The notes: generated by a model not told the origin, from the letters alone. Shown: positions 23,096 through 31,685, numbered from the stretch's first letter. The stretch is 34,679 nucleotides of DNA from Gammaproteobacteria bacterium (GCA_002726655.1 PBRP01000011.1:1-34679), one strand, 5' to 3'. Numbers and translations: made by a program.

Positions 23096-23824
23096 TTGAA
23101 AAAAGATAAGAACACCAAGCCATCATCCAAGTCGACAAAAAGTACCAAAGTGGATGCGCAAAACAATGTAGACGATGCCGAGCCGAAACGCCGGATGGAC
23201 GGCAGGCTCACCAAGGCGGAGCGAACCAAGCTCAAGATACTGGAGTCCGCTGAACACGTGTTTGCTGAACATGGTTACGAGGGAACCACGCTCGATGCTG
23301 TTGGCGAACCTGTAGATGTACTTGGGACTGCCGTACTTTATCATTTCAAAAACAAGAAGGTGCTGTATCAAGAAACGCTGAGGTACGTGTTCAAACCGCT
23401 AACGATGCGAGTAGCTGCAGATTTCGATGGGTCGCGTACTCTCGAAGAAATGCTTACAGACATTGGATTGGCGATGATCCAATACAGCATTGAGCGTCCG
23501 AGTTCGACAAAGTTGTTTATGCGAGAAGCTGCCGCTGGCACGCCAGAAAGTCTGACGATCATCGGCCCCATGTTTGGCAAAACTCTGCAGAACCTGTTTG
23601 ATGCAGTGGATGATCAAAAGGCGAAGAGTAAGCTTGCGAAGTTGGATCCGGTAATGATGATTGCCATGCTGATTGGCGTTAACGGATTCTATTTCAGTGG
23701 TTTCCCAACCCTGATGGGTGAGCGGCTAACGTATGATCCCTATGATCCAGAAAGGATTGAAGAGTTGAAGAACTCCGTCAGGTTGTTGATCAAGTTGCTC
23801 CTGAAAGTCGATGGCAAATCTTAG
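23096..23824 (+). CDS. TetR-family transcriptional regulator
   Basis: 242 residues from a TTG at 23096 with AAAGG 8 bp upstream; other in-frame TTGs lie at 23069 and 23090. A ~35-residue Lys/Ser/Thr-rich N-terminal extension (KKDKNTKPSSKSTKSTK) precedes the HTH: LTKAERTKLKILESAEHVFAEHGYEGTTLDAVGEPVDVLGTAVLYHFKNKKVLYQETL. The turn region GEPVDVLGTAVLYHF departs from the common AGVSKGxLYYHF but keeps the YHFKNKKxLY recognition-helix end. The C-terminal helical domain would bind an inducer, probably an acyl-CoA or the substrate. Gene position beside one tandem operator and within reach of the others makes it the candidate master repressor of the block. Confidence 0.88.
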   Translation: MKKDKNTKPSSKSTKSTKVDAQNNVDDAEPKRRMDGRLTKAERTKLKILESAEHVFAEHGYEGTTLDAVGEPVDVLGTAVLYHFKNKKVLYQETLRYVFKPLTMRVAADFDGSRTLEEMLTDIGLAMIQYSIERPSSTKLFMREAAAGTPESLTIIGPMFGKTLQNLFDAVDDQKAKSKLAKLDPVMMIAMLIGVNGFYFSGFPTLMGERLTYDPYDPERIEELKNSVRLLIKLLLKVDGKS

Positions 23825-23834
23825 CGTGAGCCTT

Positions 23835-23868
23835 GCTTGAATCAGCGTACAGCTTGAATCAGCGCACA
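23835..23868. repeat. 17-bp tandem duplication at the CaiB stop codon
   Basis: GCTTGAATCAGCGTACA (23835-23851) is followed directly by GCTTGAATCAGCGCACA (23852-23868), one mismatch. The second copy contains the stop of the minus-strand CaiB gene (TGA at 23861-23859); the first copy would give a second TGA in another register. It occupies the short space between convergent tetR and CaiB genes and looks like a local slippage duplication. Confidence 0.8.
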
Positions 23869-25040
23869 ACATTCTGGGAATACAGATCGGCAATCTCAGC
23901 CTCTGAAAAACTGAATCGATCTAGAATGGTTCGGGTGTGCTCGCCAATTTTAGGTGCTGGTCCCTGAATGTGAGCAGGTGTTCCGGAGAATCTTGCGGCA
24001 GGGCGTGACTGACGGACTCTGCCGATGCCCGGGTGGTCGAGAACATCTACTAATTCGTTCGCTATGATCTGCTCGTCGTGGGGTATCTCCGCAGGGCTGA
24101 GCACCGGGCCGCACGGCACACCATGTTGGTCAAACAGATCGAGCCAGTATTTCGAAGGCTTTGCTTGCACAATGGGCGACAATAACTCGGACAGCGCATC
24201 CGTATTGGTTGTGCGGCCGGCTGGGGTATTGAGGCGTTCGTTATCCAACCACTCTTCCCGGTCCAGCGCACGGCACAATCCCTGCCATTCGATTTCTGAC
24301 ACCGCGACAGCTGTGATATAGCCGTCTGAGGTCTCAAACAGCAGGTCGTCTCCCCTGTCAGGAGCTGTGTTGTTGACTTTGTCCTGGTCGGGCAACATGT
24401 GGCTGGCCATCATGCTCGCCCAGGTCAAAGAGATCATGGCGTCGATCATCGCCACCGTGACATGTTGACCTTCGCCTGTGCGTTCGCGGGACAACAACGC
24501 CGCGGTAATTGCTTGTGCTGCTGTCAGAGCCGTCACGACGTCGGGTATCAGCGTTCGGATCATCTTAGGTGGCTTGCCGATTCCTCCCTGTATAGCGGTG
24601 AGACCAGAAATTCCCTGAATGATCGGGTCATATATACGTTTGTTAGCGTAAGGTCCCTTGTTGCCGAATCCTGAGATTGAGCAGTAAATAAGCTTGGGGT
24701 TGAGTGCTTTCAAGCTGTCATAGTCCAGCCCCATCCGTTCTATCGCACCGGGGCGGAAGTTCTGCACCACTACGTCGACCTCTGCGACAATTCTCTTTAC
24801 AACGTCGATGCCCGCCCTGGCCTTGAGGTCTATGGCGATTGCCTCTTTCCCTCTATTACTGGCGACGAATACTGTCGTTAGGCCATCGTCACTCTTGCGG
24901 ACGTGGCGAATGATGTCCCCGTCAAAGGCTTCGACCTTAATTACCTCGGCGCCCTGGTCGCATAACCAGGTAGTAGCCAACGGACCAGACAGGACGGCAG
25001 ATAGATCAAGAATTTTAAAGCCAGATAGCGGGCCGCTCAT
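23859..25040 (-). CDS. CaiB/BaiF family CoA-transferase, second copy
   Basis: 393 residues. Characteristic segments are MSGPLSGFKILDLSAVLSGPLATTWLCDQGAEVIKVEAFDGD, NRGKEAIAIDLKARAG, VVQNFRPGAIERMGLDYDSL, SISGFGNKGPYANKRIYDP, and catalytic Asp167 in TLIPDVVTALTAAQ, then RTGEGQHVTVAMIDA. It transfers CoA between carboxylic acids or promotes racemisation of alpha-methylacyl-CoAs, both in this family. It is only distantly like the first CaiB of the window. It is second in a minus operon, 45 bp after the amidohydrolase gene, with its 3' end converging on tetR. Confidence 0.93.
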   Translation of the reverse strand: MSGPLSGFKILDLSAVLSGPLATTWLCDQGAEVIKVEAFDGDIIRHVRKSDDGLTTVFVASNRGKEAIAIDLKARAGIDVVKRIVAEVDVVVQNFRPGAIERMGLDYDSLKALNPKLIYCSISGFGNKGPYANKRIYDPIIQGISGLTAIQGGIGKPPKMIRTLIPDVVTALTAAQAITAALLSRERTGEGQHVTVAMIDAMISLTWASMMASHMLPDQDKVNNTAPDRGDDLLFETSDGYITAVAVSEIEWQGLCRALDREEWLDNERLNTPAGRTTNTDALSELLSPIVQAKPSKYWLDLFDQHGVPCGPVLSPAEIPHDEQIIANELVDVLDHPGIGRVRQSRPAARFSGTPAHIQGPAPKIGEHTRTILDRFSFSEAEIADLYSQNVVR

Positions 25041-25085
25041 GAGTTTACGCTCTCAAGATTTGTTAGATCGATTCGTGTGGCGCAT

Positions 25086-26282
25086 TCATGCCAGGCGCTG
25101 ATTAAGCGCCGCGGCATTGTCATGCAATATCAGTTGTTGTGCGGCTAGATCGATACCGTCGAGTTCATCAAAGATATCTTGCGGGTGTTCCATGCCTTCC
25201 ATGTGAGGCCAATCGGACCCAAAGATCACACGGTCTGCGCCCATATGCTTAGCGACGTCCGAAATCTCGTCTTCCCAGAAAGGGTTGATCCATACATGTT
25301 GCCGGAACAGTTCAACCGGATCCAGATTATAGTATTTTGGCATCCTCATTTTTGATTGCTCCAGTTTGATGAAGAGGTCGCCTAAGAAAGCGGACCCGTT
25401 TTCGACCGAAGCGATACGAAGATTTGGAAAACGCTCAAACAATTTGTCATAAGCCATAGTCAGGAGAAAATCATAAATGACTCGCTCGGAGATAAGACCG
25501 GCTACCGAGGGCTTGCGTCCACCGCCGAGTGTCGCCAGTGCCGCGTTACCGCCATAACCATTGGCTGTGTAACCGTTAGCACCAACATGTGCGACAACGG
25601 TAATGCCAGCCTCATTGACTCGCGCCCAGAACGGGTCAAAGCGCTCATCCGATGCTGCAAAATATCCGTCACGGGTGTAGACAGGGGACGGGCGCATAAC
25701 GAGCACGCGCGCATCCCGCTCTAAAGCCCACTCGAGCTCACGGCATGCAAAATCAACATCGGCGAGCGTGATATAGGGCGCGGCAAAAAGCTTCTCCTGA
25801 TAAGACAGCCCCCAGTCTTCATCGAGCCAACGATTGAAGCCCTCGAACATCGTGCACATCGCATCGATATCATGAATCATGGGTTGTTCATAAAGAATTC
25901 CGGCGGTAGGGAACAACCACGCCGCTTCAAGCCCCTGATCTTCAATGCGCGCCAGGCGCTGTTCTCGGTCCATGTACTCCGGAGGCATTGGACCAAGTGC
26001 TGAGTGCGTCAGTTCGACGAATGTCATGCCGCGAGGATTACCATGGTAGTACTCACGCAATACGCCGGGTTTTGAAACCGGGTTGAAAGTTGGGTTGCCG
26101 ACGGATTTATTGAGTTTACCCGCGACCAGATGGAACTTTTTGCCATCCTTCATTTCCACCCATTCCACGCATCGTTTTTGCATGCGCTTTGGAACATATC
26201 GCGTGAATGCATCCTCTGCTTCGTAATAGTGATTGTCTGCATCGAATAACAACCCATCGTACCTTTCGGAATTACTGCTCAC
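25086..26282 (-). CDS. Amidohydrolase family protein (DADNHYYE type), paralogue
   Basis: 398 residues if started at GTG 26282 (GGGGG 5-9 bp upstream), 402 if from TTG 26294, which has no good ribosome-binding site. Metal motif LLFDADNHYYEAEDAFTRYVPKRMQ, then PPEYMDREQRLARIEDQGLEAAWLFPT, GITVVAHVGANGY, NLRIASVENGSAFLGDL and FGSDWPHMEGMEHPQDIFDELDG. It is a close paralogue of the product of 19569-20750, clearly conserved from end to end, with the main differences around residues 215-270. Likely a metal-dependent hydrolase or decarboxylase on a related intermediate. First gene of a minus operon with CaiB, divergent from the TonB receptor. Confidence 0.92.
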   Translation of the reverse strand: MSSNSERYDGLLFDADNHYYEAEDAFTRYVPKRMQKRCVEWVEMKDGKKFHLVAGKLNKSVGNPTFNPVSKPGVLREYYHGNPRGMTFVELTHSALGPMPPEYMDREQRLARIEDQGLEAAWLFPTAGILYEQPMIHDIDAMCTMFEGFNRWLDEDWGLSYQEKLFAAPYITLADVDFACRELEWALERDARVLVMRPSPVYTRDGYFAASDERFDPFWARVNEAGITVVAHVGANGYTANGYGGNAALATLGGGRKPSVAGLISERVIYDFLLTMAYDKLFERFPNLRIASVENGSAFLGDLFIKLEQSKMRMPKYYNLDPVELFRQHVWINPFWEDEISDVAKHMGADRVIFGSDWPHMEGMEHPQDIFDELDGIDLAAQQLILHDNAAALNQRLA

Positions 26283-26522
26283 GTCGGCCCCCAAGTAATT
26301 TATGCACTAATTAGTATCATGGTAATACGATGAACTCAATCTAGATTGATAAGTGGTGCTTCAAATCAGGAGATACCGTTGGCACCCTATTGTGTGTGTT
26401 TTGCATTGGAAAAGGCCTATACAGAGCAATACATGCTCGTAGTCTGTTGTCCCGCTTTTCAATAACCCTAGCTGATTGAAAACCAGATAGAGGTGATTTG
26501 AACTATTCGTTATCAGAAATAC

Positions 26523-26551
26523 TTGTTAGTAGAAGAATAATGAACTAATAT
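26523..26551 (+). promoter_or_regulatory. Predicted sigma70-type promoter of the TonB receptor gene
   Basis: TTGTTA (26523-26528), 17-bp spacer, TAATAT (26546-26551). The -10 lies wholly inside the first 14-bp operator half (26541-26554), an arrangement expected for repression by occlusion. Confidence 0.5.
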
Positions 26552-26572
26552 TCAAAAATGAGTTAATAGTCA
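26541..26572. promoter_or_regulatory. Tandem 14-bp operator, site set 2
   Basis: TGAACTAATATTCA (26541-26554) and TGAGTTAATAGTCA (26559-26572) separated by AAAA. Same TGA-N8-TCA pattern, spacing and spacer as at 22119-22150. It covers the predicted -10 of the receptor gene. Confidence 0.65.
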
Positions 26573-26730
26573 TTTTCTATATTGAAAGCCAGATGTCTTA
26601 GGGCTTGGAGCATGGGTTGCCGGGAGAGCGCCGAGTTCCGGGTTAACTCAGATTTGACCCAATGGAGTCGGGAGAGAGCAAGTCCTACTACGGGAGTTGC
26701 TGGCAATTACCAAAAGGCGAGGGGCTTTTT

Positions 26731-28989
26731 ATGTACTTACGATCCGAATGTCATGTTCACACTTTTCAATCTTGGCGGCGGCTGGTGTTGTTTCAGTCGC
26801 TAAGCGTTTTCTTACTGGTAGGGATTCTTGCCTGGCCACATCAGGTTGTTGCAGAGGAAGTTGTTCATCGAGCGAGCAATGCGATCCTGGAAGAGGTTGT
26901 AGTCATTGCGCGCAAACGTGAGGAGAGGGCGCAAGACGTGCCCATTTCCATCAGCGCATTCGGGAGTGATCAGCTTGATGCTCTGAAGATCCGGGATCTC
27001 ACTGATCTATCGTACAGTATGCCAAACGTCTCCTTAGACCAGGTAGGGACCACAAGGGGTACTGCAAATTTCTCAATCAGAGGGCTAGGCATAAACAGTT
27101 CCATTGTTTCGGTTGACCCCACTGTCGGGGTTTTCATTGATGGGATGTATCTAGGAGTTAACACCGGCATTCTCTACGATGCGCCTGACCTGGCGAGTAT
27201 TGAAGTGCTGCGCGGCCCCCAAGGAGTCCTGTTCGGTCGTAACGTTGTGGGTGGTGCGGTGTTGATCAATACCAAGAAGCCTTCGGAAACTTTCGAGGCT
27301 AAGGTGCGCACGACGTACGAGCAGAGTAATGAGGGCGGCGACAACAAGTATTTGAGCGCCAGAGTGTCAGGCCCCATCAGCGACACACTTCGGGCGGGTT
27401 TAACCGTTTTCTTTAATGATGACGATGGTCCGCACGAGAACCAGTTCACGGGTAAAGATCATAGTGGGATAGAGCAGTTGATGGTTCGTCCCGCCGTGGT
27501 TTGGAACCCCACCGATAAGCTTGAGTTGGTGGCTCGCTACGAGTATCTCGATACGGACGCAGAGGGTACTGCGACACAGTCTCATACTAACGTCAGAGGC
27601 GTTGACGGCACTCCAATCAATCATGATCCTGACGATTTCAGTTTTTCCATTGATGAGCCCGGTGAGCAGGAAACAGAGGCCCATCGGTTCACGCTGGAGG
27701 CGAATTGGGATGTCGGCGAGAACGGCACAATCACCAATATTTTCGGGTGGCGCGAATACGAAGGGTTCAGTCGGCTGGATGTTGATGCCCAACCACTACA
27801 TTTCTTTCACGCTGATGAATGGAATGAGTCTGAGCAATTCAGTAACGAACTAAGATACAACGTGCTGATTGATGACCGAATCAACTTCACCACCGGCGTC
27901 TTCTATTTTGAGAACGATATCCTGCTACACGAACGCCGTCTGTTATTCGGGGGTGCGTTTACCCAGGACGGTGGCGGGGATTATCAGGTGGAATCGTTAG
28001 GAGTTTTCGGCGCTGTAGATTACGACCTCAGCGAGAAGTGGACGGTGTCGGCAGGGTTGCGCTATACGCAGGAAGATAAAGAAGTTGAGGTGACTTCTTT
28101 GACTTTGAATGCGAATAATCCATGCAGAGTCGACCAGGGAACCTGCTCCCCCGACTTTGTCAGCGAGGACGATTGGGATAGCTGGTCGCCCAAAGTTGGT
28201 GTGATGTATGACTTCAGTGAATCATTAAGGTTGTACGGTAACTTGAGTCGCGGGCATCGATCTGGTGGTTACAATCTGCGCAACACCGCCGTTGATACTG
28301 TAAGTAATGGTCCGGGACCATTTGACCAGGAACAGGTTGATAGCTTGGAAATCGGCTTCAAATCCGAATTCAGTCGAGGGCGATTCAATGGCGCACTATT
28401 CTACAACGAGGGTAAAGATATCCAGCGAGTGGTACTGCGGCCTGATCCGGGTCCGACTGGTGGCGCGGCCATCATCAAAAACACCGGTGATACAGAGTAC
28501 TTTGGTGTCGAATTGGATGGTGTGTTCAGCCTGACCGATAACCTGGTTGTAACTGCGAATGTGGGTTATCTGGATGCCGAGTACAGCAAGGTTGTATTTG
28601 ATATCAACGGTGATGGGGCTGTGGATAGTATCGACAAGAACCTCGAGTTTCCCCGTGCTCCGGAGCTGACCTATAGTATTGGCCTCCTGCACGACGTGCA
28701 GTTGGGGAGTTGGTCTATGGCTTCCCGGGTGAGCTATTCTCATCGGGATGAGTCGTTTTTTGATGATGACAATGACGGCGCATTGCCAGAACAGGATATC
28801 GTCAATGCGGGTATCGACTTCTATTCCAACGATGGGCATTGGGAAATTGGTGTGTATGCTAAGAACCTGACTAATGAAGTCAGTTGGGGTGGGGAAGTGC
28901 CCCTACCTTCGTCATTGGGCGGCGGTACCTTCGCGCCTCTGACCAAGCCTCGCCGTTTTGGAGCAGAGTTGACCTACAATTTCTTCTAA
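26731..28989 (+). CDS. TonB-dependent outer-membrane receptor
   Basis: 752 residues from ATG 26731 (GCGAGGGG 6-7 bp upstream). A signal peptide ends near VVA-EE (residue ~41), a TonB-box-like ILEEVVVIARKREE follows (52-65), then the plug domain with NFSIRGLGINS, GVFIDGMYLG and IEVLRGPQGVLFGRNVVGGAVLINTKKP. The remainder is a 22-strand barrel (alternating aromatic strands) ending in RRFGAELTYNFF with terminal Phe, the usual outer-membrane signature. It should import a large or scarce hydrophobic compound across the outer membrane. Two acidic loops, DINGDGAVDSID (from ~624) and DDDNDGALPEQD, look like calcium-binding loops. Followed after 31 bp by an MFS carrier. Confidence 0.95.
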   Translation: MYLRSECHVHTFQSWRRLVLFQSLSVFLLVGILAWPHQVVAEEVVHRASNAILEEVVVIARKREERAQDVPISISAFGSDQLDALKIRDLTDLSYSMPNVSLDQVGTTRGTANFSIRGLGINSSIVSVDPTVGVFIDGMYLGVNTGILYDAPDLASIEVLRGPQGVLFGRNVVGGAVLINTKKPSETFEAKVRTTYEQSNEGGDNKYLSARVSGPISDTLRAGLTVFFNDDDGPHENQFTGKDHSGIEQLMVRPAVVWNPTDKLELVARYEYLDTDAEGTATQSHTNVRGVDGTPINHDPDDFSFSIDEPGEQETEAHRFTLEANWDVGENGTITNIFGWREYEGFSRLDVDAQPLHFFHADEWNESEQFSNELRYNVLIDDRINFTTGVFYFENDILLHERRLLFGGAFTQDGGGDYQVESLGVFGAVDYDLSEKWTVSAGLRYTQEDKEVEVTSLTLNANNPCRVDQGTCSPDFVSEDDWDSWSPKVGVMYDFSESLRLYGNLSRGHRSGGYNLRNTAVDTVSNGPGPFDQEQVDSLEIGFKSEFSRGRFNGALFYNEGKDIQRVVLRPDPGPTGGAAIIKNTGDTEYFGVELDGVFSLTDNLVVTANVGYLDAEYSKVVFDINGDGAVDSIDKNLEFPRAPELTYSIGLLHDVQLGSWSMASRVSYSHRDESFFDDDNDGALPEQDIVNAGIDFYSNDGHWEIGVYAKNLTNEVSWGGEVPLPSSLGGGTFAPLTKPRRFGAELTYNFF

Positions 28990-29020
28990 AATCGGGAAAC
29001 TCTAACTCATTGATTACCGA

Positions 29021-30376
29021 TTGAAGAATCCGATCCATGAAGAATACCCAGGGCTGGGCGCGGCCAGTTACGTGCTCGCCCTGTTGTTCGTCGCCTACAT
29101 ATTTTCCTTTGTCGATCGCCAGATCCTTTCCCTTCTGGTAGGACCTATTCGCGAAGACTTCGGCATTACGGATTTCGAGTTCAGCCTACTCCAGGGCGCC
29201 GCGTTTGCTGTGATCTATACCTTTGCTGGATTACCTCTGGGGCGGCTTGCTGATCGCTTCTCGCGACGCTTCCTCATTTCAGGATCAGTGATGTTCTGGA
29301 GTCTGATGACCGTGGCCTGTGGTATGACCCGGAGTTTTGGGCAGTTGTTTGTAGCCAGGATGGGTGTAGGGGTGGGAGAAGCGGGTCTGTCTCCGGCTGC
29401 TTATTCGTTGATACTCGATTCCTTTCGTCCCCAACACGCTGGTTACGCCCTGTCGTTCTATAAGTTGGGTGTGAAGATCGGTGCCGGTCTGGCCTTGGTG
29501 ATCGGCGGAGTACTCTACGATTTCTACGCGGGTATCGGTACCCTGGAGTTACCCGTCATCGGAGCAGTAGCCCCGTGGCAGGCTACCATCATGAGTGTCG
29601 GTGCGCCGGGTGTGCTGCTGGCTGTACTCCTGCTGACCGTACGCGAACCCTCGCGGAAAGCCCTTGCGACCAATGCCGATGGTAGTACGTCGGTTGAGCT
29701 TCCTTTATCTACGGTGGCTCGGTTCATCTGGTACCGACGACGGGTCTACCTCACGCTGTTTTTTGGTGCGTCAATGATGGCCATGGCGGGTTACGGTAAC
29801 GCCGCGTGGTATCCGGAATTTCTGTTCCGAAACTATGGGCTATCAAAGAGCGAGGCAGGCGCATCCTACGGTACGATCGTGCTTACCGCAGGCAGTCTCG
29901 GGGTATTGTTTGGGGCCTGGTTCGCCAACCAGCTCAGTCGCCGTGGACATGCGGACGCTTTCGTGCGGACGATTCTGATAACTTCGGTCCTGACCATTGT
30001 GCCATCGGTGGCTGCGCCGCTGGCAGGCGATGTGCAGTTGACTCTGCTGTTGTTATGGCCAGCCGAATTTTTCAGTGCTTCCTACATCGGAGTATTGGCA
30101 ATGGCTATGGTTGTGATCACTCCTAATCAGATGCGTGGGCAGATTACGGCGATGTACATATTCGTTACCAACATGCTCGGCCTGGCTGTCGGTGCCAGTG
30201 TATTAGCCGCGTTCACGGATTTCGTTTATCAGGACGAGAGTCTGCTCAATTACTCAATCGCCTCAATCAACGGACTGTTTTATCCTGCGGCCGCGGTATT
30301 GTTTTTGTACTGCATGCCGGCTTACCGCCAGGCGGATAGTGAGGCGGGACAATGGGATCTTGCGTCCGAGCAGTGA
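29021..30376 (+). CDS. MFS transporter, spinster-like (12 TM)
   Basis: 451 residues from a TTG at 29021; no ATG with ribosome-binding site is found nearby and the TTG itself has only a weak one. Helices begin at SYVLALLFVAYIFSFVDRQILSLLVGPIREDFGITDFEFSLLQGAAFAVIYTFAGLPLGRLADRFSRR, a pattern typical of spinster-type MFS carriers next to TonB receptors in catabolic clusters. The MFS signature GxxADRxxRR between TM2 and TM3 is present. It probably moves the compound taken up by the receptor across the inner membrane. Co-transcribed with the receptor. This carrier is unlike the MFS at 20813. Confidence 0.92.
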   Translation: MKNPIHEEYPGLGAASYVLALLFVAYIFSFVDRQILSLLVGPIREDFGITDFEFSLLQGAAFAVIYTFAGLPLGRLADRFSRRFLISGSVMFWSLMTVACGMTRSFGQLFVARMGVGVGEAGLSPAAYSLILDSFRPQHAGYALSFYKLGVKIGAGLALVIGGVLYDFYAGIGTLELPVIGAVAPWQATIMSVGAPGVLLAVLLLTVREPSRKALATNADGSTSVELPLSTVARFIWYRRRVYLTLFFGASMMAMAGYGNAAWYPEFLFRNYGLSKSEAGASYGTIVLTAGSLGVLFGAWFANQLSRRGHADAFVRTILITSVLTIVPSVAAPLAGDVQLTLLLLWPAEFFSASYIGVLAMAMVVITPNQMRGQITAMYIFVTNMLGLAVGASVLAAFTDFVYQDESLLNYSIASINGLFYPAAAVLFLYCMPAYRQADSEAGQWDLASEQ

Positions 30377-30418
30377 CCTTGGCTCTGACATGGTTGGCCT
30401 TGATGTCTGCTCTATCAA

Positions 30419-30450
30419 TGAATTAGAATTCATAAATGAATAGATACTCA
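30419..30450. promoter_or_regulatory. Tandem 14-bp operator, site set 3
   Basis: TGAATTAGAATTCA (30419-30432) and TGAATAGATACTCA (30437-30450) separated by TAAA. Same pattern and geometry as the two other sites. It ends 19 bp before the ATG of the MaoC gene, so it may overlap both the promoter and the mRNA leader. The first half contains an EcoRI-type GAATTC core and is a nearly perfect palindrome. Confidence 0.65.
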
Positions 30451-30469
30451 AAAAAGTGAGGCCACTCTC

Positions 30470-31636
30470 ATGAGCGAATCAGATGTCGTACTTAATACAG
30501 AAACCCAGATAACTGATCAGGTGATTGCCGACATCCAGAAGATGGTTGAACGGTCGGTTGAAGTGCCTCTGAAACGGCAATGGCATAGTGAAACATCGCT
30601 GGATAGCGTGAGGCATTGGGCTTGGGGAATCGGCGACGACAATCCCCTCTGGAGCGAGCCTGCTTATGGCTCTGGTACAGCCCATGGAACGACCTTGATG
30701 CCTCCTTCATTCTTTTACAGCTGTAATCAGGGTCCTAATGGGTTTCGCAGTGAACCAAGTCGCGGTGAGGGTCTACCTGGTTTGCATGCGATCTGGGCGT
30801 GGGATCGATGGGAATGGCCAAGTCCGGTGAAGCGAAACACGCAGGTCAACACAACTAAACAAACTACTGAAGCAAATATTCGGCCCAGTAAATTCGGCGG
30901 TGATCGTGCGGTAGAAGTTGTCACCCGGTACACCTTTCGTGATGACGATGACAATCTACTGGCAACATATGACGTGGCTTACATGCACTTTGGTCGCGAC
31001 ATTGCAGCCAAGAAGGGCAGTAAAGGCAAATCACTGGAGCGGCAGGTCTGGACTGATGAAATGCTGGAGAAGCTTGCTTGTGATGTTGCCAAGGAAAAAG
31101 ACGCACTGCGAGGGGCCAGAGACCTTGTGTGGGATGAAGTCGTTGTTGGGGAGGAAATCGGTACTGTGGTGAAAGGTCCCCTGAGTGTGACGGAGACGAT
31201 CGCTTTTACGGCCGGTTGGGGAGGTCCTTTCATCATGGCTTCTGAAATTGCCCAACGATATATCCAGGATCACCCTCGAGCGAACGCGCCTGATCGTTAT
31301 ATGCGTATACCGGATTTCCCGCAGAGAGCCCATTGGGATGGGGATTGGGCCAGGGAATGTGGTTTTCCAGAAGCCTATGACTATGGAGGTCAGCGCTTCG
31401 CCTGGATGATGCACGGTGTGACGGACTGGATGGGTGATAACGCCCATCTGTGGAAATTCGAAGGCAAGCTGTTGGGGCTGAATATAATTGGTGATGGATC
31501 GTGGTGCAGCGGCTCGGTTAGTGACAAGTATGTCGATGATGAGGGGCGGCGTTGCGTTGCATTGGATCTGAAGATGACTAATCAGCGTGATGAAGTGACA
31601 ACGGTTGCGAAAGCAGTGGTAGTTGCACCTCGTTAG
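30470..31636 (+). CDS. MaoC/FAS1-like dehydratase-domain protein (double hot-dog)
   Basis: 388 residues, the length of two hot-dog domains. The N-terminal half has VRHWAWGIGDDNPLWSEPAYGSGTAHGTTLMPPSFFYSCNQGP, typical of FAS1-like (R)-hydratases, with DRWEWPSPVKRNTQVNTT and VVTRYTFRDDDDNLLATYDVAYMHFGR. The C-terminal half (from ~220) has GPLSVTETIAFTAGWGG, YDYGGQRFAWMMHGVTDWMGD and a final hot-dog strand set. Such proteins hydrate enoyl-CoAs, including bulky steroid side-chain intermediates. GTGAGG lies upstream of ATG 30470. It is under tandem operator 3 and followed after 49 bp by an enoyl-CoA hydratase. Exact substrate unknown. Confidence 0.85.
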   Translation: MSESDVVLNTETQITDQVIADIQKMVERSVEVPLKRQWHSETSLDSVRHWAWGIGDDNPLWSEPAYGSGTAHGTTLMPPSFFYSCNQGPNGFRSEPSRGEGLPGLHAIWAWDRWEWPSPVKRNTQVNTTKQTTEANIRPSKFGGDRAVEVVTRYTFRDDDDNLLATYDVAYMHFGRDIAAKKGSKGKSLERQVWTDEMLEKLACDVAKEKDALRGARDLVWDEVVVGEEIGTVVKGPLSVTETIAFTAGWGGPFIMASEIAQRYIQDHPRANAPDRYMRIPDFPQRAHWDGDWARECGFPEAYDYGGQRFAWMMHGVTDWMGDNAHLWKFEGKLLGLNIIGDGSWCSGSVSDKYVDDEGRRCVALDLKMTNQRDEVTTVAKAVVVAPR

Positions 31637-31685
31637 GAGAAGGAAGCGGACTACATTTGTCATTGGCGATTCAGGAGCATTGGAA

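Larger units (their letters stand above)
26283..26730. other. Divergent intergenic region before the TonB receptor gene
   Basis: About 450 AT-rich bases with no convincing gene. It contains, from left to right, the upstream region of the minus-strand amidohydrolase with an imperfect palindrome GTATCATGGTAATAC, a featureless stretch to about 26520, a sigma70-like promoter (26523-26551) and the tandem operator (26541-26572). Beyond that is a leader of about 150 bases before ATG 26731. In-frame starts for the receptor upstream of 26731 (e.g. 26662) would add a sequence without signal-peptide character. Confidence 0.6.

Noticed and set aside
26662-26730. Upstream start for the TonB receptor
   Set aside because: Adds 23 residues with no signal-peptide character; ATG 26731 has GAGGGG at proper distance.
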